Assembly (NCBI GenBank): GCA_045536305.1
Contig: JAZSNH010000070.1
Coordinates: forward strand, 1-5,573
Direction of reading: 5' to 3'
DNA: 5,573 nt
Source: JAISGQ01 sp045536305
GTDB taxonomy: Bacteria > Bacillota > Clostridia > Oscillospirales > Acutalibacteraceae
Part shown: positions 1-5,573 of the stretch, in pieces
Position numbering within the stretch: the stretch's first letter is position 1
Layout: every line of letters starts with the position of its first letter
Notes under the pieces: model-generated
What the model was told of the DNA's origin: nothing
Databases searched by the model: none
Seen by the model: the letters and a program-made list of their open reading frames with translations, nothing else
Translations under genes and position numbers: made by a program

Positions 1-657
1 CGAAGATTTACAAGATCGCCTGTTATCTGAACCTTTTGGTTGGCAGTCGGGGAGACGGTGACTAATTTTGCAAACTGGCTTGTGACCCATGCCTTGGTGG
101 TGGAATTATACTGAATCTGATACCATTCGATACCCGATACGATTTTGCTTGCAAGATAGGAAAATTGAGTGCCGTTTTTAGCCGAGCCCACCTTGCTGTA
201 GGATGCGCCTGCACCGCTGCGAAGATTTACAAGATCACCCGTTATCTCAACCTTTTGGTTGGCAGACGGGGTGACGGTGACTAATTTTGCAAACTGGCTT
301 GTGACCCATGCCTTGGTGGTGGAATTATACTGAATCTGATACCAGTTGATACCCGATACGGTTTTGGCAGCAAGATAGGTGAACTGAGTGCCGTTTTTAG
401 CCGAGCCCACCTTGCTGTAGGATGAACCCGCACCGCTGCGAAGATTTACAAGATCGCCCGTTATCTCAACCTTTTGATTGGCTGTCGGGGAGGCGGTGAC
501 TAATTTTGCAAACTGGCTTGTGACCCATGCCTTGGTAGAGGAATTGTACTGTATCTGATACCAGTCGATACCCGATACGGTCTTGGTTGTAAGGTAAGTA
601 AACTGAGTGCCGTTTTTAGCCGAGTCTACCTTACTGTAGGATGCGCCTGCACCGCTG
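1..657 (-). repeat. Three tandem 219-bp units encoding SH3b repeats
   Basis: Units begin with the same bases (cgaagattta) at 1, 220, 439 and again at 658, giving a period of exactly 219 bp, or 73 codons. By hand count the first two units differ at about 17 of 219 positions (about 92% identity). A block of roughly 40 bases around the AWVTSQFAKLV codons (for example 60-100) is the same in all three. Such DNA-level identity points to recent duplication or gene conversion and could cause copy-number change or assembly collapse. The array may continue left of the window. Confidence 0.95.
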
Positions 658-806
658 CGAAGATTTACGAGATCGCCCGTTATCTGCACAACTGTAACGG
701 TTTCAGTGCTCTCTGCAGCCGATACCTGCAGTGCAGGCAGCGCCATAACGGAAAGCATCAATATGGCCGCCATTACGATGGAAAGAATTTTTTTCATTGT
801 TCCCAT
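1..806 (-). CDS. Secreted SH3b-repeat protein, N-terminal part (runs off left edge)
   Basis: The 268 visible codons start at ATG 806 and continue past base 1 without a stop. The protein opens with a classic signal peptide: KK at residues 5-6, a hydrophobic core at about 7-27, and likely cleavage at VSA-A near residue 30. Three complete bacterial SH3 (SH3b/SH3_3) repeats follow, with a fourth just beginning. Each is 73 residues and carries the family hallmarks GDLVNLRSGAG, a central WYQIQYN and AWVTSQFAKLV. The linkers between them are short (for example TASPTANQKVEI). SH3b domains usually bind peptidoglycan or other wall and surface ligands outside the cell. Any catalytic domain (NlpC/P60, amidase, lysozyme) would lie beyond the window, so the full function is unknown. 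ATG 806 is preferred over ATG 797 because AAGGAG at 816-821 is 9 nt away from it, against 18 nt. The gene is divergent from the leucine-rich repeat gene. Confidence 0.92.
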   Translation of the reverse strand, partial: MGTMKKILSIVMAAILMLSVMALPALQVSAAESTETVTVVQITGDLVNLRSGAGASYSKVDSAKNGTQFTYLTTKTVSGIDWYQIQYNSSTKAWVTSQFAKLVTASPTANQKVEITGDLVNLRSGAGSSYSKVGSAKNGTQFTYLAAKTVSGINWYQIQYNSTTKAWVTSQFAKLVTVTPSANQKVEITGDLVNLRSGAGASYSKVGSAKNGTQFSYLASKIVSGIEWYQIQYNSTTKAWVTSQFAKLVTVSPTANQKVQITGDLVNL

Positions 807-815
807 TTTCTTCGT

Positions 816-821
816 CTCCTT
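816..821 (-). promoter_or_regulatory. Ribosome binding site of the SH3b gene
   Basis: On the minus strand this reads AAGGAG, 9 nt before ATG 806. It decides the start: the other in-frame ATG at 797 would be 18 nt away. Confidence 0.8.
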
Positions 822-867
822 TTATAATTTGTTTTTACACCCACTTTTAAATTGCCGACCGTTTTTG

Positions 868-892
868 TACGAGCAGCATTTCTGCTGTCGTA
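868..892 (-). other. Hairpin in the leader of the SH3b gene
   Basis: The arms 868-876 and 882-892 pair over nine base pairs with a two-base bulge and a five-base loop. The hairpin lies between the predicted promoter and the ribosome binding site, in a leader of about 90 nt. No T-run follows it on either strand, so it is not a terminator. It could stabilise the mRNA or bind a protein; no known riboswitch class is recognised. Confidence 0.5.
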
Positions 893-900
893 TCGGTTGT

Positions 901-931
901 ATAATATCACAGATAAACAAATAATTAAATA
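901..931 (-). promoter_or_regulatory. Predicted promoter of the SH3b gene
   Basis: The minus strand carries an extended -10 element, TG-A-TATTAT, with the hexamer at 901-906 (five of six matches to TATAAT). The -35 position 17 nt upstream holds only a weak TTTAAT within AT-rich DNA. The TG extension could compensate for the poor -35. Transcription would start near 894, giving a leader of about 90 nt. Confidence 0.5.
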
Positions 932-997
932 TGTTTAGGCTTGTTTTAATAAATTTTTTATAAAGCAGATATGTGAATATGCAGACGGAGAGAAATA

Positions 998-1026
998 TTG
1001 ACTTGCAAAATGAACGATGATAAGAT
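998..1026 (+). promoter_or_regulatory. Predicted promoter of the leucine-rich repeat gene
   Basis: TTGACT at 998-1003 (five of six matches to the -35 consensus), a 17-bp spacer, and TAAGAT at 1021-1026 preceded by TGA, making an extended -10. The start would be near 1033, leaving a leader of about 33 nt before the GTG at 1066. Confidence 0.65.
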
Positions 1027-1050
1027 GATAAAAGCATATAAGAAAGAATT

Positions 1051-1058
1051 AAAGGGGG
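1051..1058 (+). promoter_or_regulatory. Ribosome binding site of the leucine-rich repeat gene
   Basis: The purine run AAAGGGGG ends 7 nt before GTG 1066, which fits that start. An ATG at 1064 lies 5 nt away, but its frame reads ATG TGT TAA and stops at once. Confidence 0.7.
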
Positions 1059-1065
1059 ATTTCAT

Positions 1066-1995
1066 GTGTTAAATAAATGCAAAGCTGTTTTATTTATTTT
1101 GATTATAGCGACGGTCGCTGTAATGAGCTCCTGCGGCAAAGCTTCGTCTGACGATAGGAGTGAAACGGCAAGCGTTTCCGATATTGGTGCGATCGAAGAA
1201 GAGGTGTCGCATGCAGACATCAATGATACTTCGGAGATTAACGAAAAAAGCTCATACATCGGTGTTATGGAAAATGGTTTAACCTATAAAATCGAAGGCG
1301 AAGAGGCAATGATTACAGGATTTCCGCAGTATGATGCTTCGGTAACGAGCGGTGTGCTGGAAATTCCTGAAAGCATCGATGGAAAAAGAGTTACAAAGAT
1401 AAGTGAAAATGCTTTTTTGTGCAATAAAACTCTGACAGAAATAATCATTCCCGACAGTGTGATTGAAATAAAACATCATGCATTTTGTGAGTGCAAAAAG
1501 CTTAAAAAAATCGTTTTCCCCGCCACATTGACAGAAATCAGTGAATATATGTTTGTGGGGTGCAGAGAACTTAAGGAAGTCAATATCCACGAAGGCATTG
1601 AGAGCATTGGCGCAGGTGCATTTGCCGGATGCTATGCCATTGAATCGATTCATATACCGGACAGTGTAACGTATATTGGAGAAAGAGCTTTTGATAATTG
1701 CCTTTGCCTTAGGGAATTTGAGCTTCCGCCCAAAATTACAGTTATCAACGTGGAGACCTTTGCTACGTGTGAGAACCTCAGAAGTGTCAAAATTCCAGAT
1801 GGAGTAACAGAAATAGGCGAAAGAGCGTTTGACAGTTGTTTAAAACTAAGACAAATTACGATTCCCGACAGTGTAACCGCCATTGGCAAAGAGGCATTTG
1901 TTGACTGTGAGAATCTTACTGTTATAGCTCCGCATAAAGCATCATACTATAATTATGAGATTGATGAAGATGTAAGATGGGTAGTAAGTGACTGA
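1066..1995 (+). CDS. BspA-type leucine-rich repeat lipoprotein
   Basis: This 309-residue protein starts at GTG. The start is needed because only it supplies the full lipoprotein signal: KCK at 4-6, a hydrophobic core at 7-20 and the lipobox VMSSC with Cys23 as the lipid-modified residue; the next in-frame Met is residue 20. A Ser/Asp/Glu-rich spacer (24-64) would lift the rest from the membrane. A cap region (about 65-113) leads into seven 23-residue LRR_5 repeats, residues 114-274, of the pattern AF..C..L..I.IPDSV..IG, plus a final partial repeat (275-288). BspA-like repeats (named for Tannerella forsythia BspA) are known for binding host or microbial ligands at the cell surface; the ligand here is unknown. 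A cysteine recurs at repeat position 7. The DNA is AT-richer than the GH3 gene in lines sampled by hand. No enzyme motif is seen, and the protein ends with a short acidic tail. Confidence 0.93.
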   Translation: MLNKCKAVLFILIIATVAVMSSCGKASSDDRSETASVSDIGAIEEEVSHADINDTSEINEKSSYIGVMENGLTYKIEGEEAMITGFPQYDASVTSGVLEIPESIDGKRVTKISENAFLCNKTLTEIIIPDSVIEIKHHAFCECKKLKKIVFPATLTEISEYMFVGCRELKEVNIHEGIESIGAGAFAGCYAIESIHIPDSVTYIGERAFDNCLCLREFELPPKITVINVETFATCENLRSVKIPDGVTEIGERAFDSCLKLRQITIPDSVTAIGKEAFVDCENLTVIAPHKASYYNYEIDEDVRWVVSD

Positions 1996-2041
1996 CATTT
2001 TCGTTCTGCGAACAAAAAAAGAATAAAACAATCGCTCATTG

Positions 2042-2085
2042 AAAAAAAGGGTATGCTGTCTGTTCTGCAGACAGCATACCCTTTT
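2042..2085. terminator. Hairpin terminator between convergent genes
   Basis: A perfect 14-bp stem (2049-2062 with 2068-2081) closes a five-base loop. It extends to 18 bp through flanking A and T bases (2045-2048 with 2082-2085). Read on the minus strand the hairpin is followed by seven T residues, a strong intrinsic terminator for the GH3 gene about 25 nt after its stop. On the plus strand only four T residues follow, so it would end the leucine-rich repeat transcript less efficiently. Confidence 0.88.
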
Positions 2086-2109
2086 GAAATATCATTGAAT
2101 ATTCTTTTT

Positions 2110-4005
2110 TTAATCATTATAGCTCAGACCGTATCCAAGCTCAAACTGAAGGACAGGAGCATCGCTTCCGATATCTTCGTTGGTCTTGTACCAGGGCATT
2201 GGGAGCTTACCGATGAAATCCTTATCGCCGTACAGCACAGGGGCGACTGCGCCGCTCTCGGAACCAGGCAGATAGCACATAACTGCGGCATCCCATTTGT
2301 CAATATAATCGGATACAAGCACATTGCGTCCTGCTACAATGAGGGCTGCGACAGGCTTGCCGCAGTTTTCAGCAAACTCGATAAGCTCAGCGTTTCCTGC
2401 AAGAGCGTTGTTTCCGATTATGGAGATGTTATCGGAATCGCCGTACCATTCGGCATAGGGAGACTCACCGAGACCGATAATTACAACGTCAGCTTCGTTG
2501 ACACGGCTGCGGTCTGTGATAATTTCCACATTGTGTGCAGAGGCGTATTCCTTGAGTCCGTCAAGGATAGTGGTGCCGGGCATTATTCCTCCGGTGTTTT
2601 CGTCGGTATCGCCGCACCATGAACCGGTCCAGCCGCCGCACAGCACGCCCACATCATCGAGAGCCTGTCCAAGGACCAGTACCTTTGCGCCGTTTTTAAG
2701 AGGAAGAATCTCGTTTTCGTTCTTTAACAGAACAAGGGACTTTTCAACCAACTGCTGAGCAAGCTGACGGTACTGTGCAGAGCCGAGCTCGGTGACTGCC
2801 GAAGGATTATTTTTATTGTACGGGTCATCGAGAATACCCATATCAAGCTTGACTCTTATTATTCTTGCAACAGCATCGTTGATGCGTTCTTCAGGAATTT
2901 TTCCGTCCTCCACAGCCTCAACGATTATACGGGCGACGTTTTTGAAGTTATAGGGCTGCATGAGCATATCCACGCCTGCGTTGATCGCAAGAACAACATT
3001 CTCCTCAAGAGAGCCGCCGGACAGTTCATTGACAGACTCCCAGTCGGAAATAACAAATCCGTCAAAACCAAGCTCACCCTTGAGCAGATCGGTAAGCAGC
3101 TCCTTGTTCTCGTGCATACGCACACCATTTACTGAACCGTGAGAGGGCATCATGATCTTGACGCCGGAGTCGATAAGTGCCTTGTAGGGAGGAAGCAGAC
3201 GCTCTTTCAGCTCGTCCATCTCTATAACGGTGTTTCCGCGGTCAAGAGGAGTGCCGTTGCTTCCATAAGCAGTTCCGTATTCTGTGCTTCCGTCGCCGAT
3301 AAAGTGTTTGCCGCAAGCCATAACTCCCTGTGAAATGAGTCCCTCGGCGTATGCCTTGCCAAGAGATGTAACGATAGCGGTATCGCTTGAATAGCACTCA
3401 TAAGTACGGCCCCATCTTGGGTCGTCGGACACGGCCACACAAGGTGCGAAATTCATCAGAATGCCTGCCAGTTTCATCTCGTTTGCAACAGCCTGACCCA
3501 TCTGGTAGGTAAGCTCAGGGTCGTTGGCAGCACCTATACCTATGTTATGAGGAAAGACAACAGCTCCCTGCATTTTGCCTACGCCGTGCACAGCATCTAT
3601 GCCGTATATTACGGGGATGGGAGTATCGCTTGCGAGGCTGCCGTTATGGTAGCCGTTGATAAGCTTTTTCCATTCCTCAACTGTCCAGCCGCTGTTGCTG
3701 AAATCACCGCCGCCGCTGAGCACGGAGCCTACCGGCATTTTGAGAAGATCGGTGGTATAAATTGCATCGTTCTGAGCCTGAACCATCTGGGAGGCCTTCT
3801 GATGCAGCGTAAGGCCGGAGATGATCTGCTCAATCCGCTCTTCGGGAGTCAGATCGCTGACAGAGACAGTTTCCTGTACGTCTGTGCCGGAAAATACAGG
3901 CTCTGCCTGCGGCTTTTCCTGCTTGCAGCCGCTTAGCACCATAACGGTGATGATGGAAAGAGCAAGCAATACAGAAATAATTTTTTTTGTGACAGAATTT
4001 GACAT
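2110..4005 (-). CDS. GH3 beta-glucosidase/exo-beta-glucanase lipoprotein, ExoI type
   Basis: This complete 631-residue enzyme should remove glucose from the non-reducing end of beta-glucans or beta-gluco-oligosaccharides with retention of configuration. A lipobox, VLSGC with Cys27, places it outside the cell on the membrane, followed by a spacer to about residue 52. Domain A (about 55-390) holds YGIDAVHG with substrate-binding Asp137, DPRWGR (195-200), GKHFIGDG (232-239) and the nucleophile Asp321 in VISDW. Domain B (about 416-631) holds CGGWTGSW (456-463) and GESPYAEWYGD (513-523), where Glu519 aligns with the barley ExoI acid/base Glu491. The length fits the two-domain form (barley ExoI is about 605 residues), with no C-terminal fibronectin domain. 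GGAGGT at 4011-4016 is 5 nt from the ATG. It has its own promoter and terminator. Exact linkage preference cannot be read; some GH3 proteins act on other sugars, but the ExoI motifs favour glucosides. Confidence 0.96.
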   Translation of the reverse strand: MSNSVTKKIISVLLALSIITVMVLSGCKQEKPQAEPVFSGTDVQETVSVSDLTPEERIEQIISGLTLHQKASQMVQAQNDAIYTTDLLKMPVGSVLSGGGDFSNSGWTVEEWKKLINGYHNGSLASDTPIPVIYGIDAVHGVGKMQGAVVFPHNIGIGAANDPELTYQMGQAVANEMKLAGILMNFAPCVAVSDDPRWGRTYECYSSDTAIVTSLGKAYAEGLISQGVMACGKHFIGDGSTEYGTAYGSNGTPLDRGNTVIEMDELKERLLPPYKALIDSGVKIMMPSHGSVNGVRMHENKELLTDLLKGELGFDGFVISDWESVNELSGGSLEENVVLAINAGVDMLMQPYNFKNVARIIVEAVEDGKIPEERINDAVARIIRVKLDMGILDDPYNKNNPSAVTELGSAQYRQLAQQLVEKSLVLLKNENEILPLKNGAKVLVLGQALDDVGVLCGGWTGSWCGDTDENTGGIMPGTTILDGLKEYASAHNVEIITDRSRVNEADVVIIGLGESPYAEWYGDSDNISIIGNNALAGNAELIEFAENCGKPVAALIVAGRNVLVSDYIDKWDAAVMCYLPGSESGAVAPVLYGDKDFIGKLPMPWYKTNEDIGSDAPVLQFELGYGLSYND

Positions 4006-4010
4006 GTTTT

Positions 4011-4016
4011 ACCTCC
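4011..4016 (-). promoter_or_regulatory. Ribosome binding site of the GH3 gene
   Basis: The minus strand reads GGAGGT, 5 nt before ATG 4005. It is a near-perfect match to the 16S rRNA tail and supports that start. Confidence 0.85.
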
Positions 4017-4031
4017 GTTGCCATTAAGCCG

Positions 4032-4098
4032 CCGCGTTCTTCGGAAGACATCGTTGTCAGAAGCGCGAAGACTCTTCTTTTTTACTTTCCGAACGCGG
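4032..4098 (-). other. Structured leader of the GH3 mRNA
   Basis: CCGCGTTC (4098-4091 read on the minus strand) pairs perfectly with GAACGCGG (4039-4032). The stem continues with GGAA/TTCC after a three-base bulge. The enclosed segment of about 40 nt contains smaller GAAG/CTTC pairings. The structure lies between the promoter and the ribosome binding site without covering the latter. It may stabilise the mRNA or respond to a factor; it matches no riboswitch I recognise. Confidence 0.5.
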
Positions 4099-4110
4099 TA
4101 AACTGCGCCC

Positions 4111-4128
4111 GATAAATCTAAATTTATC
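4111..4128. promoter_or_regulatory. 18-bp palindrome over the GH3 -10 region (candidate operator)
   Basis: GATAAAT (4111-4117) and ATTTATC (4122-4128) are perfect 7-bp inverted repeats around a 4-bp centre. The palindrome spans the predicted -10 hexamer and runs to the likely start site, where a bound dimeric repressor would block RNA polymerase. Its base composition is unlike typical GC-centred LacI operators, and no regulator gene lies in the window. Confidence 0.5.
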
Positions 4129-4150
4129 ATGTGCCGTGTTGTATTGTCAA
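4121..4150 (-). promoter_or_regulatory. Predicted promoter of the GH3 gene
   Basis: On the minus strand a perfect -35 TTGACA (4150-4145) is followed by an 18-bp spacer and TAAATT (4126-4121). TGA just upstream of the hexamer makes it an extended -10. Transcription would begin near 4114, giving a leader of about 108 nt. Confidence 0.7.
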
Positions 4151-4163
4151 GTGTGGTTTTGGT

Positions 4164-4218
4164 AAAAAACAATATTAAAGCTCTGCACCCGTTACGATTG
4201 ATTTCAGGGTGCAGAGCT
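4164..4218 (-). terminator. Intrinsic terminator of the LCP gene
   Basis: A perfect 12-bp stem pairs 4179-4190 with 4207-4218 around a 16-base loop. On the minus strand a U-rich tract follows (UUAAUAUU, then six U after a G). It begins 11 nt after the LCP stop codon and separates that transcript from the GH3 promoter immediately downstream. Confidence 0.82.
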
Positions 4219-4229
4219 CGGTTTAAAGG

Positions 4230-5573
4230 TTATTGACGCTGTGCGTCGGTTGCCGAAAGATCGGACGAAGAAAGGTCAGAGCCCGAAAGCGGCTCTTCGG
4301 GAACATCGATGACCTCGGTGAGTACAGGGAGCATTACGTTTATCTCCGTGCCGCCATCGGCATAGGTCATATCATTGCTGTAAAGGAAAAGCTGTACATC
4401 GTTGGCGTTTACAGTAAGATTTGAGGCAAGCAGATATTGTCCCTTGACAAAGCCCTCGGTATATGTACCTGCAATCGGCACTGTCACGCCCTTGAACTCA
4501 TAGTCACCGTACCTGTTGAGCTTTCCGCACAGCCTCAGCATTTTTCCTGCGCCGCAGTCGGTGGTGACATAGCTCAAGGTGTTGTAAAGAACCGAAACAT
4601 GCTCAAGAGTGCCGTATTCGGACAAACGAGCGCAAAGCTTTGCGGCAAGCTCCTGCTGGCGCAGTGAGCGCGCAAATTCATTGTCGAGCTGAGACATTCT
4701 CGAATAGATAAGTGCCTCCTCGCCGTTTAAGGTAAAACGCCCTGTGCCGCCGAAGCGTTTCTGAGGGTCGTATTTATTTGAGGCCATCCATTGAGAGATG
4801 CGTTCCTCTGTGATCGTAACGCTTGCTCCGCCAAGGTGATTTACCAAAGTCTCAAAGGCGGTAAAGTTTATGACAAAATAATGATCGATACGCACCTTAA
4901 GTGAAGCCTCCACGGTATCGCGAAGCGTTTTGGCTCCGCCATAGGCGTAAATGTTCCTCAGCGATGAGCCGTAGTTTACGCCGTCGATCTGCTCGGCGAG
5001 CGGAACATACAATTCGGGCAGGATATTTACAAGGCGTATTTTTTTTGTTTTTTCGTCTGCGGAGACTATGACGATGCCGTCTGCTGTGCCCTGCTCATCA
5101 AGCGCCACAAAAAGAAAATTTTGAATTTTTTTATCTGATTTTACCGAAAGATCGGACAGCTCGAAGGCATCGTTGAGCTTTGAAAGGCGTGTGCGGTCAT
5201 CTTCCGATATGGAGATGGAATCGTCGAGGATGGATGTGACCATTGTGGGCTCATAGAAATAAAGGTCGTTCATATCGTAAGAGCCTTTTACGGGTATCTG
5301 GTTCATCTTTCCGATAAGCATGAGATTTACCGTAAGGAAAATAAACCCCACAAAGGCCGCGCAGATGCATACACCTGTGAGAATCGCCTTCTGCCAAAGC
5401 TTTAAGGGCTTGCGGTTGCGCTTTTTGTAGCGCATGCGGCGCTCGTTGTCACCGACATCGATGGAGGGGACATAATAATGCTCTTCGCCGTCCTCCTCGT
5501 GCGCGCTTCTCGAAAGGCCGACGATCGGACCCTGATAGGCAGGCGGCTTTTTTTCCTCAAATTCGCGAAGCTT
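4230..5573 (-). CDS. LytR-CpsA-Psr (LCP) family membrane protein, start outside window
   Basis: LCP enzymes transfer lipid-linked wall polymers to peptidoglycan outside the cell. The frame is open from 5573 to the stop at 4230, giving 447 visible residues. ATG 5435 has no good ribosome binding site and the 46 codons before it look coding, so the true start is probably beyond the edge. Counting from ATG 5435: a basic cytoplasmic stretch (1-18), one membrane helix (about 19-41), a spacer, and the LCP domain (about 103-270) with NFLFVALD, IYAYGGA, RIDHYFVINF, LGGASVTI, LNGEEALIYSR and RSLRQQ. A C-terminal region ends in a Ser/Asp-rich tail (384-397). The usual Arg-Asp after the SI/SF strand is replaced by Pro140-Glu141 in NILPELYV, and the second Arg of the common RxR motif is Ser248, while Arg246, Arg256 and Arg259 remain. 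It may therefore be catalytically altered. The family call is firm; the substrate is unknown. Confidence 0.92.
   Translation of the reverse strand, partial: KLREFEEKKPPAYQGPIVGLSRSAHEEDGEEHYYVPSIDVGDNERRMRYKKRNRKPLKLWQKAILTGVCICAAFVGFIFLTVNLMLIGKMNQIPVKGSYDMNDLYFYEPTMVTSILDDSISISEDDRTRLSKLNDAFELSDLSVKSDKKIQNFLFVALDEQGTADGIVIVSADEKTKKIRLVNILPELYVPLAEQIDGVNYGSSLRNIYAYGGAKTLRDTVEASLKVRIDHYFVINFTAFETLVNHLGGASVTITEERISQWMASNKYDPQKRFGGTGRFTLNGEEALIYSRMSQLDNEFARSLRQQELAAKLCARLSEYGTLEHVSVLYNTLSYVTTDCGAGKMLRLCGKLNRYGDYEFKGVTVPIAGTYTEGFVKGQYLLASNLTVNANDVQLFLYSNDMTYADGGTEINVMLPVLTEVIDVPEEPLSGSDLSSSDLSATDAQRQ

Noticed and set aside
1..657. Tandem repeats considered as a CRISPR array or other non-coding repeat
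   Set aside because: The 219-bp period is a multiple of three, has no short repeat-spacer alternation, and is read through as SH3b domains.
868..892. Hairpin considered as a terminator
   Set aside because: No T-run follows on either strand; it lies inside the leader of the SH3b gene.
706..924. Plus-strand 72-codon frame opposite the SH3b signal peptide and leader
   Set aside because: The minus strand has a signal peptide and ribosome binding site here; the plus frame spans the leader hairpin and promoter and has no supporting signals.
1279..1653. Minus-strand open frame opposite the LRR gene
   Set aside because: The plus strand carries a regular 23-residue repeat pattern, so the opposite frame is a by-product of repeated codons.
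2053..2622. Plus-strand open frame of 189 codons opposite the GH3 gene
   Set aside because: It lies antisense to conserved GH3 domain B, starts inside the terminator hairpin, lacks a ribosome binding site and resembles no family I know.
3547..3936. Plus-strand open frame of 129 codons opposite the GH3 N-terminal region
   Set aside because: It is the antisense shadow of residues encoding signal and domain A of the GH3 enzyme, with no ribosome binding site or recognisable domain.
3933..4172. Minus-strand 79-codon frame upstream of and overlapping the GH3 start
   Set aside because: It covers the GH3 promoter and structured leader, starts upstream of the predicted transcription start and overlaps the GH3 signal peptide in another frame.
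4006..4229. Search for a CcpA cre box near the GH3 promoter
   Set aside because: No segment matched the cre consensus convincingly by eye on either strand.

Overview
The window holds four protein genes, two of them cut by its ends. It suggests a Gram-positive Firmicute, most likely a gut- or rumen-type clostridium such as a Ruminococcus relative. The reasons are BspA-type leucine-rich repeats on a lipoprotein, a lipid-anchored family 3 glycoside hydrolase, a LytR-CpsA-Psr (LCP) protein, strong AGGAGG-type ribosome binding sites and moderate GC. The genus is an inference from style, not from a marker gene.

Layout: (1) 1-806, minus strand: the N-terminal 268 codons of a secreted protein made of nearly identical 73-residue SH3b repeats; it runs off the left edge. 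(2) 807-1065: a divergent promoter region with one promoter per direction. (3) 1066-1995, plus strand: a GTG-started lipoprotein with seven 23-residue leucine-rich repeats. (4) 1996-2109: a convergent gap with a long perfect hairpin that can end transcription from both sides. (5) 2110-4005, minus strand: a complete 631-residue GH3 beta-glucosidase/exoglucanase lipoprotein of the barley ExoI type with its catalytic residues intact. (6) 4006-4229: the terminator of the next gene, then the GH3 promoter with an 18-bp palindrome over its -10 region and a structured leader. (7) 4230-5573, minus strand: an LCP-family membrane protein whose reading frame stays open to the right edge, so its start is outside the window. 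No gene-free stretch exceeds 300 bases.

All four products carry export or membrane signals, so this is a cell-surface locus. Each gene appears to be its own transcription unit: terminators and promoters separate them, so no operon is visible. A plausible reading is that the GH3 enzyme trims beta-gluco-oligosaccharides at the cell surface, the repeat proteins bind wall or external ligands, and the LCP protein works in envelope assembly; joint function is not shown by the sequence. The points most worth following are the LCP protein with an altered active site, the palindrome over the GH3 promoter, and the near-identical SH3b repeats. I see no mobile element, CRISPR array, tRNA or rRNA, and no clear sign of a new multi-gene system.
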